NCBI GenBank assembly: GCA_014706295.1
Contig: JACSVZ010000007.1
Location: 53,954,975 to 54,018,974 of the forward strand
Source of the DNA: Lycocorax pyrrhopterus obiensis
Lineage: Eukaryota > Chordata > Aves > Passeriformes > Paradisaeidae
Reading direction: 5' to 3'
DNA length: 64,000 nucleotides
Shown: positions 1-12,663 of the stretch, one piece after another
Layout: every line of letters begins with the position of its first letter
How positions within the stretch are numbered: the stretch's first letter is position 1
The notes under the pieces: model-generated
Seen by the model: the letters and a program-made list of their open reading frames with translations, nothing else
Told to the model about the DNA's origin: nothing
Databases searched by the model: none
Made by a program: the position numbers and the translations under genes

Positions 1-1541
1 GAATCACTGCCAGCATCATGAATATCTGACTACAAATAGCTTTGTTGTTAGAAAGTAAGACCAATCGGAGCACGTCTTACAGGAGCTGAGGCTCTCAGCA
101 GGGTCCCTGGCCATGCTAACAAGTATTGGTTTAATGTGTGCAAAGCTCTTGCCGAGGGGCTGTGTGCGTGCAAGGGGGGAGGTGAGACGGAAAGATTTTC
201 TGAGGTAGAAGGAAGAGTAGAAGAGAGAAGTATGTGGAACCAATGTACCCTGAATTATTTTGACACTTGTTCTTGCCTTTCAGCATAGATATAACTGGAC
301 TTGTAGCAATTTGTATTTGAGTGGTGGCACAGAGCAGAAGACTAAAGACTTTTAAATGCACAGGATTGCAGCAGTACCTACAGCTCCTGGTCGCAGATCA
401 GAGCTCAGTTGCCCTAAGAATAGAGGTTGCTGTTTCATGGTACCTGTCTTGTAGTCTATTCTTTAAAGTATTTTATTGAAATAGCAGCCTGTGAAAATCC
501 AGATATCAGGGAAAATGGTCATCTTTCAGTAAATGCAATAAATAGTGCTGGGAAAGTTACAGAGAAAATGCAGGCCAGGACAGAAGTGAAGAGGACACAG
601 CTTTTCTGCTGAGGAAGATACAAGTGTCTCAAAATGCTTGGCAGAGCCCCTCGCTACAGGTAAATGATATGTATTCACTGGCCTGTCTTGTCCTGTAGTT
701 TTGACAGTCTACTTTCTTCTCTGGTGCCAGTATGTCTCAGCTTTTCTGTGCTCCAGCCTGCATATGCACCTGTACAGCTGTTGTGTTCTCCAAGATGCTC
801 TGCACAGACGTCTTTCCCCTCTTTGAAGGCCCAGCAACCTTAGCATGGTTTAGCTTCTCAGTCTCTAGTAACTCTAAATACTGTCCCTCCCCTGAGGCTC
901 TCTGTCCTCTTTATGTCCCTGCGTGTTTTGTTTCCCTTGCTGCCTTGTTCTTGTTGCTGTGCTTTTTTTTTTTTTTAACGTCTGCATTCATGTGTACAAG
1001 CCCCATTAAGCGCTTCTGTACAAGCTGGGGGGAGCTGAGGCTGGGATTTGAAGCAAACTGGTGGCAGAACAAGAAACTGCTTTGGGTCCCTGATGCTCAG
1101 GTGATAATATGGAGACTGTTCCAGAGTGGCCAGGGTGGTAGCACTGGATGTAGGACAACTGCTTAATGCCTCTTTAGGTATCTGGAACTCAGTATGGTGC
1201 TGGGTGGTGAGCCGCTGGTTGCTTCTGTGGAGTTACCCAGGAGTCACTGGGCGAAGCAAATGAACTTGGAAGCCACGTTTTGAATTTGTTGAGAGCAGTG
1301 TGGGGCAACATAACTGATGTGCAGGGAGGCACATCTGTATTCTTATCAAACAGCTGCTAGGGGATGGCCACTACTTTTTTTTTTTTCCATTTTCTAATTT
1401 GTGGAAAGGGAAAATAAGACCTCTGGGCTCTTAATACACTCAGGGACGCTCTGGTTGCTTTCACGATTATGACGGTTTTCGAAGAAAAGGAGAGAGGGGA
1501 TATTTTGTCCCGAGCATAAATTATGCCTAAAAGATATTTCT

Positions 1542-1739
1542 CCCGCCCCCAAAATTGGAGAAAACAGAAGAATTTTCAGCCTCGATAAAGAGGCATTTAT
1601 GTGCTGAATAGGATCTCACTCCTCAGATTGGAAAGACTAATGGCCCCGAACACAGTAAAATTAAGTTAATTTTGTAGCTGTGTGTGTGTGGAGGGCCGTG
1701 CCGCAGCGTGCGCCGTGCGAGGGACGTGCTCCGGCGCAG
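1542..1739 (+). promoter_or_regulatory. Candidate internal promoter and noncoding first exon
   Basis: Inside intron 1, a GC box (CCCGCCCC, 1542-1549) and an inverted CCAAT box (ATTGG, 1554-1558) precede a CpG-dense stretch (about 1690-1739) that ends in a perfect donor consensus CAG|GTAAGT, with GT at 1740-1741. In the phase that would join window exon 1 there is no ATG after the last stop (TAA at 1667-1669). Such an exon would therefore be 5' UTR, with translation beginning at the Met in window exon 1. This is inference; no transcript evidence is available, and it could be chance. Confidence 0.3.
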
Positions 1740-4700
1740 GTAAGTGCTGTGCAAACCCTTCCTCTGCCTCCTTCGCCTCCCGGGGCAGTGCCAAGACGGG
1801 TTCCTCCCTCAGCTCTCCACCAAACCACACTCTGCTCTTTCCAGCAGCGTCTTGGCTCCTCGGTTTATCTGCACTGCCAGCCTGGCATTCGGCTGGCTTC
1901 TCCTTATCTGCTTAGCCTCACTGTCCCCTTTGTGCTTGCTTCCTCCTGGCGATGGCGGGGGAAAAAGCCTGGTTCTCCCCTTCCCCCGTCTCCTGGCTGC
2001 CGAGGCTTTCCCAGCCGTCTTCCCTGTCTCCTGCTGCTTCTCGGCTCTTTGTGTGAGCTCTGCTCCTGATGATCACCACGTGGTGGTTGCGTTCGAGAGC
2101 CTGTAGGGCCCTGCGCCTGCAAACTTCTGTCCTCTTTGTTAAACAGGGTGGGGAAGGAGATCGTGCCGGTTTGCTTTTCCCTGAAGCGTCTGAGCAGAAA
2201 GCCACGAGCTTTTCTGCAGGCTGCCCCGAGTGCTGTGGGCCTCTTCTCCGTGTTCCCCTCCGGGCTTGTGTCCCGATTGATTTCTTTGTAAATATGCTGT
2301 GGTATGCAAATGCTGGCACTGCAGAAGGAGCGTTTGTAATCCTAAAGCAGAGGCGGCTCAGGAAAATCCTGTGTCCTTGCAGAGCTCTGCCCCTGTTTGG
2401 TTCCTCTGGGCTGCAAGTGTACTTGCTGCTACTTACTGCCGAGAGCCTGTGTCTCCGGGGCTTGGTTCGCTGTTACTTGGCACCTTTTAGGATCAGTTAC
2501 GTTCAGCGTGAAGTGGGAATCTGCAGAATGAGTGCAAGGCAGTGCTTGGTGTGCAGCAGTGATGAATTGTTTAGCCTCTCCTGTTATCATACTGCGTTCT
2601 TGCTCTGATTATTAATGTAGATGCAAGACAAACTAGTTCTGAGATTCTTTGAAGGCAGGAGGAGGACAGAAACCAGATAAATTATTTTGGATAATCTTTT
2701 ACTAAAAGTTGAATGTTAAAACCAGAATGTTAAGATTTACCATGACTGTTAGCTACATTTTAAATATAGTCCTTACTGCGCCTCTGAGTTTGGCAGAAAT
2801 GGAGAAAAAACAAACTAACTTGTGAAATCTGTTGGAAAATTGTGATCCAGGAGCCGCCTGCATTTCAAGGGCATGTTAAATCTGACTTTGTGTTTTTGGG
2901 TATGAATATTATCTTTACAGCACCCTGTGGAGCTGGGCCCCGTGCAGACAGAAGGAGAGGGACTGTCTGTACCTTGGGGAGCTTGTGGGCTAATGAATGC
3001 ACCAGTCATCTCCAAGGAGAGCTGGAAGCAGACTGAGTTTTCAAGATCTGATTTGAAATATCACAAATGTGCTTATTTGTGGGTCCCTGTTTAGTTTCAG
3101 GATTTCTGAGAGTGGGGTGGTAAGGGAGGATGACACACAGTTAGGGCTCTTAGATGGGGTTGGGAAAACCTCACTCAGCCTCTGCGAGCCTGGCAGTCAG
3201 AGCTTTGCATGTGTGTGTGTTGATAAAAGCTCTCATCTGCTGGTAGGGGTGCTGTGAGGATAAGGACCTGGAAGACTGTCATGGATGGGGTGAGAGGAGG
3301 ATATGCAACTGTCACAGACGTTTAGAAGTCGGATTTGTGTGGGTTAAACTGGGCATGCTCGCAGCCTGTTGATTGCAGTTGCACACCACATCGTGCATGA
3401 CTCAGTGCTCGGTGGGATTTGATATATAAGCTTCTTGTACACTCGCGTTGGCCTGAGGACAGGTATCTGTTTCTGGAGGCGGCTGTGTCGGGAGAGGAGG
3501 CTGTGTCCCCTTTTTGGAGGCTGTGATCTCCGCAGGTCTGCCAGCCAGGCCACCTCTATAAAACCAGCTCTGGTTAGAAATGCGTTAGTTTAGGTGACTT
3601 CACCAGAGAGATGAGGTCTCTCCTGGGCATGTTGGCAGGGCCTGATTCTGCTGCTCTTGGAGGGCACTGCCTCCGTTAGGGAGGTGCCATGGTGATGCCT
3701 TCTTTGGATGTCCAGCCTATTCAAAGCACTCTGCTGAGTTTGGAAGATGTGTTTGGCACTGTTGTATGATGGGCTTTTCTGCTTGGGGCCTTGAAAGGTG
3801 TTGGCGTTTGACCCAAGTTTTAAAGAGTAATAATATGAGAAACCTTTACTGTCTTTGAGAGCTGACTGTGCTTGATTGATTCATTTGACTGTGTAAAATT
3901 ATTTGGTACTGCAAGAGTAGAGTAACATGGAATTTCTCTCTCAGTTGTCCTTTTGGGTGGACTCTTGTCTAGATGGGGACATGTGTGTCCTGTCGGCATG
4001 CCCTTCACTTGTTACTGTCTTGCCAAGCAGTAACAAGTTTGCCCAACAGCCTTTATTCGTAAGCCATTGAGCACAGCGGGTCGTTACTTTTTAAAAATTT
4101 ATTCTCATCTCCTGAGATGTGGGATGAGGAGGAGAGGTGCTCACATCCCATGCTCTTTGGAGACTGGGTTCTAGTTAGTCATATCTTTTCCTGACTGTCA
4201 TCTTGGCAAGGTTTTTTGAAGTGTGGTGGAAAAAAATAAACCAGTTACTCTGTTCACCAAGAATCTACATTTTATATCACTGATGCTTTCTAGGCACTTG
4301 TTACTTCCACTAATTGGTTTAAGCCATCTCCAGAGAGGGCTGTCATGTGAACTTTTGATGGGTGGGAAGGGAAGAGGTATTGCTAAAACTACCAAAAAGT
4401 AATTTTTGCTTAGTGAACACTTGAGACTGACTTTTAAAATTTCTTCTTGCATTGGGCAATAGAAACAGGCCAGCTGGTCCTTAATGTGTGGGAAAGATGA
4501 GTAAAATGTTGCTTGTTTGGGTTGCCAGGGAATGGAAAAGGGTGGCTTGAGCTGAAGAGTGGGGACAACTTGGAAAAGTGGTGTAGGCAGCACTGCTGTT
4601 TTAACAGGAAAGGGAATAGGGGGAGATGCAAGGTCCGAGAAACTCTTCTCTTGGCTTCTTGCTCCATGTGTCACTTTTCCCAGGGGAAGAAGCCTTAGGA

Positions 4701-4885
4701 AGCTAGGGGTGTCCTGCAGCTGGGGGTTGGAGAGGAGTCACTCTGCGCTTGTCACTCTCCAAATAAAGCAACACTTGTGTATTCCCCATTTCAAATTATG
4801 TACCTTGTTATTTTTGTTTCTCACCTTATTTTTACTACTAACAGCTGGATTGTCCTTCTATCAGTAGAAGAGACAGTATGTGAAT

Positions 4886-4919
4886 GGGAGGAGGGGGCAG
4901 CGGGGGGAGGGAGTGTGGG
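4886..4919 (+). other. G-quadruplex-forming run
   Basis: Guanine tracts GGG-AGGA-GGGGG-CAGC-GGGGGG-A-GGG-AGTGT-GGG fit the G3+N1-7 rule with five tracts on the sense strand of intron 1. A second G-rich stretch (GAGGGGGAGGGTGGGGTGG) follows about 80 bp later. Folding in RNA or DNA is predicted, not shown. Confidence 0.6.
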
Positions 4920-5021
4920 CATCTGCTGAATGGAGGGAATGGGCAATGCATTCAGTCTTGTGACAGGTGGCGCTTGTTATGTGCTAACTAATATTGAGGG
5001 GGAGGGTGGGGTGGAACAACT

Positions 5022-5090
5022 CTTAACTGTATATGTACAGTAGTGGTCTCTAAACTGCCCTTAACTGTTTGTACAGCAGTGGTCTTTAAA
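5022..5090 (+). repeat. Imperfect tandem duplication, period about 38 bp
   Basis: Two copies, 5022-5054 and 5060-5090, share CTTAACTGT, a GTACAG core, AGTGGTCT and TAAA with a few substitutions and a 2-bp indel. It is a local duplication just upstream of the ancient CR1 relic. Confidence 0.7.
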
Positions 5091-5189
5091 TTTGGTATTG
5101 CCTTTCCAGATAAAGATCTTGGTAGACAGTGTTTTTTCCATCAACTCAATGGTAATAATGAAAAGGCAAGTGTATTGTTAAAAGCTGTT

Positions 5190-5790
5190 ATGGAAGCATC
5201 TGAGAGCAAAACAGCACCTTATTATGGCATGTTTTATAAATCCTGTGTTGTACCCTCTCTTTGAACACTGCGTACAGTTCTGGTTGTGCCCCATTCCCAT
5301 CCCTCCCCCATGCATACGTGCTCCTCAGAGCTGTAAGATAACTGAAGTACAGGAATTATTCTTGTTTCCCATCTCCGTATGAGGGAGAGGCAGAAAAGCC
5401 TGGACTGTCTAGCTTGGAAAGCAGGTGACTGAGAATAGTGTAGTAGAAGATCTGTAAAACAGCAAGAGTCACGGAGGAGGTGAACAGGGTGCAGTTATTC
5501 TCTGCTTCTCATACGGCAGGAAATGGGGCCACCAAATGAAATGACTGGGTAGCAGCTTCAGAGTAGAGAAGGGAGTGTGTGCATGGGCTTTCTTTGTTCT
5601 CCTTCAGACAACAAACATATAATTAAATTGAAGCACTCTGCCACAGGATGTTGTAGATGCCAAAATTACAAATGGGTTCAAAAAGGATTAGTCTATTTGA
5701 TGGATTTTTTTTTTTTTTAATTCCCTCCTCCCATGAAGGGCCATTAAATCCAGTGATGCAGATACAGTACCAGGCTCAGGAAGTCTCTCT
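5190..5790 (+). mobile_element. Ancient CR1-type LINE relic
   Basis: Diverged but ordered blocks match the deep CR1/L3-like 3' pattern: ACTGCGTACAGTTCTGGT, GAAGATCTGTAAAACAGCAA, TCTGCTTCTCATACGGCAGG, GGGGCCACCAAATGAAATGA, GCCACAGGATGTTGTAGATG, GGGTTCAAAAAGGATTAGTC and CAGGCTCAGGAAGTCTCTCT. This order is characteristic of old CR1 copies in reptiles and birds. No open frame survives, and a 14-T run interrupts it near 5706. The ends are approximate. Confidence 0.7.
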
Positions 5791-8700
5791 GCTGGTCCTG
5801 GTCTTGTTATTCCTAAGTGCTGCCTGTGAATAATGGGCAGGACTGGCCCAAGCAGCTGCTCTTGTTCTTAAGGGAGCACAACAGAGGATCCTGTTCAGTG
5901 GGTGGGAAGAGCTGAAGGCTGGCTTAGTAAAGAAATGGGAGGCTGTATGAATGTGGAGCTGTGCATGTAGGAGTTGCTGATTGTCAAAGATCAGGGAAGG
6001 CAGCAGAATCAAGATCTGTGATGGAAAGTGAGGATGTGTTTGCCTTATCTTTGTTTCCTCATCAGTGGGTTGTTCAGCTTCAAATAGATTTAGCAGTGTC
6101 TAGATATTTGTCAGCAGCACGAGACCTAGCACTTGAGGAAACTGCTGTGTTATTGTTGTTCCTTTTCTGTATATTAAATTCTATATGTGGATCCTAACTT
6201 GCATGCATGTAGGTATGCCTGTGCAACTTTTTGGTCAACTGAATGAAAGTGGAAGGGAAATAGTGTAGAAGGGAAAAAAGGAAGGAAGGTAAGAAGTGTC
6301 GTTTTGTTGGGTCAGTGTTCAGGGAGAACAGAAACCAGCAGCAGATTGTTTATTGTATCTTTGTTTTCAGGTCTGATTCTGTGCATACGTTTACCTATTT
6401 TTAACAAACTTTAAAATAGTTCACTGCATGGCTCTGTGGAGGTGCTTCATTGGTATTTTTGTTTGTAGGGTTGTGAGTGTGCAGGGATTCCCAAGGTTAC
6501 TGGCAGGATATGGGTCTGTATGGTAGCTGTGGGCTGTGGGGTGGTAGCCATAGGGTGTATGGGGCCCGTGTGTGGTGCTTGCTTTTGTTGGTACTGACTG
6601 GTGGGATGGAATGGGTCCAGTCCCATCCCAGTCCTGATGGAGCTTTGGAGCTGCTCTGGCACTGAACTGCAGTCTGGGGAGGCAGGGGATGCTCCCTGGG
6701 ATATGGAGCAGGGAGAAGAGGTGAGGGAGGGCAGGTGAGCCTCATGGGTTCAACGTGATGCGTGCGCTGCAGGCTTTGGCTTTGTTCTTGTTGCTGCCTT
6801 CTGGGTGTGCATTCAGGATTGCTGTGGTATAGTTACCAGCTGTCCTCCTTAAAACACCATCCACTTTTTTTTTAAAAAGGCTTGCAAGAGACCTCTGATA
6901 AAATCTCGATCAAATGTGCATTTTGTCCTCTTAATTTTATACTTAACTCTCCCTTTAAACAGACTCCAACCCTTTCACATTTCAGTACAAAACCCCAGCC
7001 ATGTCTAGACAAAAGCCTGCTGTGATTAGCAGAGGTGTGCTGCTCAATGCTGAGTGAGTGCAGGGGTATATTAATGTTCCTGATGGAGTAGTGTGCTTCC
7101 TGCTTGTGTATGGATTGCAGGGCTTGTGTGTGCAGAACTTGCTGAAGAGCTCGGGTTGGAATTGTATGGGTGTAGAAAATTTTACATACTTAGTGTATAT
7201 TGAAAGGCTGTTTGCTTGTATAGTTATTCAGACCTCATCTATGGCTGCACATTGGTGCCACCTGCTTGCAGGAGAGAATGAGCGGACTCTTATTATTCAA
7301 GAAAAAAAAATAGAAGGCGAGGCCTCAACATCTGTTCTGGCTTTATTGTTCGGTCTGGCCTGGGCTGTGGGCAGAATGTAGGCCACAGCTTTTGCATTAC
7401 TGCTAGCTCTTAAACTGGAAAGGCATCTTGGATCAGATGTGTTCTTAAAAGGTTTAAATACAAAGATGCGGAGTTCAAACTTAGGATGGGTTGTACTTGA
7501 TTACTTTAAAGAAAAGGAAACCATTGCTATCTGTGCTTTTTCTCCTTTTCTCTTTCAGTTCTTCTAATGGTGATAATTTTTATCACTGCAAAGTGACCTT
7601 TGTAATCATTGCTGGATGATTAATCTTTAACTGGGTAATTTTTAAAGCAATATTTTGCACACAGTTGTAATGTGTGATACCGTGGGGTTTTGTAGCACAG
7701 CACCAGTCATTTTGAGGCAGTAGGGCCCTTCACCCCATGTTTCCAGTGCTGCTGCTCTGTGTAGAAACCCAAATAGTCGCTTCTGTTTCCCTAGGCAGAT
7801 ACTAAAATGCCCTCAGAACTTTATTTGCATATAAATTATAGTGCCAGCCGGGTGTAGTCATGTATAGGAAGAGCTAACTGCTGCTTCATTTATAACTTTT
7901 TAATTAAAAAATGTTTCTCAGTTTTCAGAATTCCAGTTCTGTTTCATTTAATGCTGCTATAGTGTGTACAGTGAGGGTATTTCTGTGAGGTACCAGCTGC
8001 TATGACTAGGCAGTCCTTGGAAAACACGAATGAAATGGGATCACAAGCATTAGCTGCTGACTCAGGGAGAAGTCACATGCAGAAGGAAGTGGAGATGAGC
8101 AGCAAAGTTCTTCAAATGTCTTTGAATTGCTGCTTGGGACACCGCTGCTAGTAGTGGGGAGGGAAGGTGGAAAAAGCTTTTCTTCTGACTCTGAATTTTG
8201 TTTGAATTCTCTTCTGTCACATAGGTGTTGTGCTATTGTATCACAGCCGCGCATTTACAGTTACACCGTGAGCCTGAGTCATACCAGTGAACCCATAAGA
8301 GAGAGGTTTTTTGTACAACGGGAGCCCGTGCCTCCATTGTCTTATTTTGTTTAACAGCCATCATGGGTACTGTAAACAGGGGATTTTACACTATGCAATA
8401 AATTTAAATTCTGCTTTGATAAAGAAAATGCAGGGTTGGGAATGGAAGCACTTTAATCTCACTTCACTAGAAGTAAATACGTTAGACTTGATCTAAAACT
8501 GCTTTAAGAAGCATTCAGCAGTTAAATTATTATATGGCAGATCCAGCTCTTCTAAATAATAAAAGCATCTATTCACCTTTGGATATTATACAATGCATGT
8601 TTTATATATAATGCTCAGGGTTGCATATTAAAAGGAAGAGATGTTTCTTACACTTTCTTTTTAAATCTGCAACGTGTGATTTAAAAATGAGTTAGTACCA

Positions 8701-11700
8701 GTTGGGGGGTGATCAGTAAGTGCTGTTAGTAAAGCAGTAGCTTTTGTAGGTGGGACTCTTGCCATCCTTTCCTTATCCTCGGGTATTTCAGTTGTTGTAT
8801 AAACTTTATTAACTCCGTGAAAGGCACTGTTCAGATCTGGAGGTATTTTCTTGCCTGTTGTTTTGCAAAAGATCAGTACCTGAAGAATTCCCTGTAGTTC
8901 TATGGCAAGCGCTTTTTCGCTTTGATTTAAGGCTCATGTTTGCTTTCCAGAGGAGGTACAGAAGTGTGTATTTGTAACAAGCATCTGATCGTGGACCTAC
9001 TTTTCTGAGTTACCTTTTGCAGATTCTAAATAACAGAAGGAGCTGACTAGAGCAGGTCCCACTCCTCATGGTGTGTGTTGCAGTGCTCTCACATAGTCAT
9101 GTGTTAGTGTGCTTTGCTTTGAAATCCAGAGGGTTTCAGTAGCTCTGAAATGCCTTGTGCAAACAGCAACAGGAAAAACATCAGAGACTACTGAAAGGGT
9201 TATGGAGAAGGAAAAATGCTGGAGGCATCCTGCCCAAGCCTCACTTTGACTTGGGCAGGATGGAACTGGAAGCAAAATGTGTCTTGACATCTGCAGGAGG
9301 TGAGGATCATTTCTCCAAGGGGTCAGTACCGGTGTCAAAAGGAAATGCAAAGTGCTTGAATGGCTCACAGCTGTGGCTGGATCATGCAGCATGCTTGGGG
9401 AGAGCTGTGAGACGAAGCAGGTCCCTCAAAGTGCAGGAACTCAAGTGGGAGCTGGCACTGCTGCCTTGCACAGAAGCAAAATAACAGATGACAGAGTGAT
9501 TGGTGGCTCTTTGAGAGGCCTCTGCTCCCACTGAGTTTATTCTGGCATGTTTCTTCTCTAACTTGGAGAAGAAAAAGAAAATGTGATGTGTCAGGCTGGA
9601 GCTGCACGGTGCTGGGCTCCTACTTGCAGGCAGGGTTTTGCCTTCCTGTGCTCTCCTCATGTATGGTGTCCATTCCACCCATGATCCTTGAAACAGTTTA
9701 AACTGGTGCTGTGGTTGAGGGATGTGTTCTGGCTGTCCCTGCTTCCTTATTCTTCTTCCTTGTCTCTAAGGATATGTGGTAGAAAATTAGGAACTGGTAT
9801 TGAGTTAAAGCTAACAGCCTTTTTGTTGGATTACTTTTATTTTTTTTGAAGCTCAGGTGGATCTCCTGCTTTGGTTTGTCAAGTAATGGTGGAAGGGGGA
9901 AACAACTTCCCGTGCTCTCTTTTGCAGTGGTGCTGTCAAACTATCGCATTTCCTTCTGTACTGATGCTAGTTAATCATGGCTAACTTGAAACTGGGGAGG
10001 GGTCAGAAGGACAGGGAAGGTACTTTCTGACCTGTAGGGGGCACTTGATGTGTGTACACTGGTACAGTGACCTTTGGTAGTTCCTGTTCGCAGGCATCCC
10101 CGTTTCCCTTTCCCTGTCAGGTGTCCTGACTTGACAGCCTGTGGGGAGGAGAGCCTTAGCTGCTGTGGGTCGGGGTTTCACATCTTGCAGTGTGCTGCTC
10201 ATGCATGCGCCAGGCCTGTGCATTAGCTCAGGGAACCCCCGGGGATGGAGAGCCTCGGTCGTGTTGTTGCTCTCCTGTGCAAATCAAGGTATTTCTGCAC
10301 ACTGGTTCTGAGATGTGTCCTCACAGCTCCAGGGGGGGAAAAACCCAAAAGCCCCTGCAAATTTTTAGAATAATATTGATATAAATGTGTTCTGCCCTGC
10401 TTCATCTCCTCCCTTGCACAGTAGAACTTTTTGGGCTTGTGCAGTAAACCACACCTGTAAAATGGGACAAACTTTAAAAACATTTTCCTCACAAAGTGAA
10501 TTTTAAGCTGTATTGGTTTTCTCCTGTGTTTTAGCATATAGTCTGTAGAGTAGGGGTATGTTCTGGGGGTAAGAAAAAAAAGAGGGATGGGAACTGCTGT
10601 GGAAAAAGCAGTGTGGTACTGTGCCTGGTTGGGGCTGCACTTCTCTGCCTGGGTAAAGGCAATGGAAGTTTGCATTCCCTGTGAATTCTGATAGTGGAAC
10701 AAAATTTATGGGGTGCTGCTTGTAGTAGAAGGTCTTCCTCTTGGAGGAAGCAACCATGATTCCTGACAGACTTGGGACAAATGGGAAAGCTAACAGTGGG
10801 AAAGTGATTACGGAGTGTTTGCTCCCACAACAACTGTGGTACGGAACTAATGGCTGTGGCAGAGACTTTACAAATATCTGGTGGGTAGGTAAATGAAAGT
10901 GCAGGATTACCTGAAATGTCAGATCTTCTTGTCTGCCAGTATACAGCTTCTCTAAACACAGGTTGCACTGGTTTAACTGCAGTTGCTTAAACAAGCAAAC
11001 CCCATTGATCCTAAATTGATCTATTCTCCTAAAAAAGAGTAACCCTTGCCCGTCTTACGTGGCTATTTTTACATGAAATATACAACAGATTAAATTGAAT
11101 TATCTTTATAGCTTTGTCACTGAAGTGCTGAGTGTTAGAATTCATCCTGGTACTCCTTGTCCAGAAGCACGGGACAGTGTTGGTGAGCACTGCAACTGTG
11201 CTTGGAATGGTGCTGTAAAGGGATATAACAGCCACTCTGCTCTGAGGCCCCTCTTCTGCTAGCCTTACTAAAAAAAACCAAAAAACCTTCTCAAAAACTG
11301 AGTGAAAGATAATGGTGCCTATCATGAAAAAAATCTGCTAGTTCAGTGTAAATATGTTGCCAACAGGTGGTTATTTTTAATACATGCTATTTGTGCTCTA
11401 AATTTAATGTTAAAATATTTTTGTCATCTAAACCCTGACTGTTCTTAGCTGAGCAGATTTCAGGTTAGAAACAGTGGTGAAACTGAGTGTTCATAGGACT
11501 GTAATGTAATTTTGTGTTACTAGATCTTTTCTGACCTGTTTTAATGCATCATGAAGTGGTGGTTATATGTATAATTGCACAGCACAGAGAAAATAGCGTT
11601 GTGTTGAAATATTGCATAAAACTTGAGCGTTATGTGACATTTTGTAGTGGAAATAGTACTGTAGGTACTCATTCATAACAAGATTTGCAAGTTTCTCTCT

Positions 11701-11752
11701 GCCAGGGCGAGTGGTTGGGCCGGCTGTGTGTGTGCTGACTCAAAGGAGGGAA

Positions 11753-11799
11753 TTTCTTTTTTTCTCTTCTTCTTGTCCTCTTCCTCCTCCTCTTCTTTT
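11753..11799. repeat. Polypyrimidine (CT-rich) tract
   Basis: About 47 bp almost purely C and T (one G at 11775) on the + strand in intron 1. A simple low-complexity tract. Confidence 0.85.
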
Positions 11800-12579
11800 G
11801 ACTGCTTGTGACCAAACATCAGCGGAATTGGCAAGAGCTTGCTCTTGAAACATACCTTAGTTTGAAGTTGCTTTTTCTAACTATGTGCAGCTGTGGATCT
11901 TCACTTGAGACTTTCAGAGCTCTCCTGCTAGCCAGGTGTTAAGCTGGTTAAAAACAGACTTGTTGTCTGAGCGTGGGTGTGTGTCTCAGCGTGGGTGTGA
12001 ATGCATTTGGATTTCTCTGGAGCAGTTGAGACTAGGACCTGATTGTGACCTGGGGGACCAAGTGTCACCTGGGTGGGCATTCCTGATTGTATGGGGGATG
12101 GAGGCACAGAAGGGCTGCTGGGATGGTGCAGGAGGTGCTCAGAAGTGTAATGTGGGAGGTTTTATGCATGTGCCTACCTTGAAGTGTTAATCTGTCTGCA
12201 CACTACAGTCTCATGATGTCCAGGGCTTGGAGCCTGCTGCCTGAGCCTAGCTCCTCCCTTTTTCATTTAATGATGGCTGGAAGAAAAATAATCAAGTGTG
12301 CTGGAAGAGAAACATTAATTAACTTTTAATTTAGATCTAACGTATGCTGCTTAGTGTACTGCATGAGGGTGTGCGGTATCTGTCATGTTATATAGAGGGT
12401 GATGCATTGAAGAAACAAGGAAAAGCCTCAGGTCGGAATGGGAAGATGGGGTTTTAACTCTGTGGATGGGTTTTATATCTTGATTAAAAGCTGCAGATGT
12501 GTGATAAGTCGCTTTTGTATCCATTTTGCATCTGAAATTACTTTCTCTGTAACTTGGTTTGTATCTGTTTTCTCTTAAG

Positions 12580-12663
12580 CCAAACTTGCAAGGCGAAGTC
12601 AGGAGAGAGAGAATCTCGGCATGCTGGTCTGGTCACCTAACCAGAATCTGTCTGAAGCAAAAT
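12580..12663 (+). CDS. RCOR1: RCOR1 coding exon (window exon 1): ELM2 first half
   Basis: 84 nt. The acceptor is a pyrimidine tract ending in TTAAG, and the donor is GTAAGT at 12664. The exon completes a codon (G|CC, Ala) begun in the missing upstream exon, then encodes 27 residues [13 protein letters not shown]...NLSEAK, and leaves one base (T) for the next exon. This is the part of the ELM2 domain just after the conserved DFDP motif; ELM2 pairs with SANT1 to bind HDAC1/2. It contains an in-frame ATG (the Met of GMLVW), the first possible internal start if an alternative upstream noncoding exon were used. Confidence 0.95.

Larger units (their letters stand above)
1..12579 (+). other. RCOR1: RCOR1 intron 1 (3' part)
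   Basis: No coding exon is recognisable. The first RCOR1 exon here begins mid-codon at 12580, so this stretch must be intron. It contains the candidate internal promoter (1542-1739), a GC-richer zone to about 2.5 kb, the G-run at 4.9 kb, a 38-bp duplication, the old CR1 relic and a CT tract, all listed separately. Open frames up to 179 codons (2069-2608) show no known domain. An AT-rich stretch with an octamer (near 7821-7935) may be regulatory but cannot be judged without comparison. Confidence 0.8.

Noticed and set aside
1680..1739. CpG-rich stretch considered as the normal RCOR1 exon 1
   Set aside because: In the required phase it does not encode the conserved PDFDP residues that precede AKLARRS, so the true upstream exon is elsewhere.
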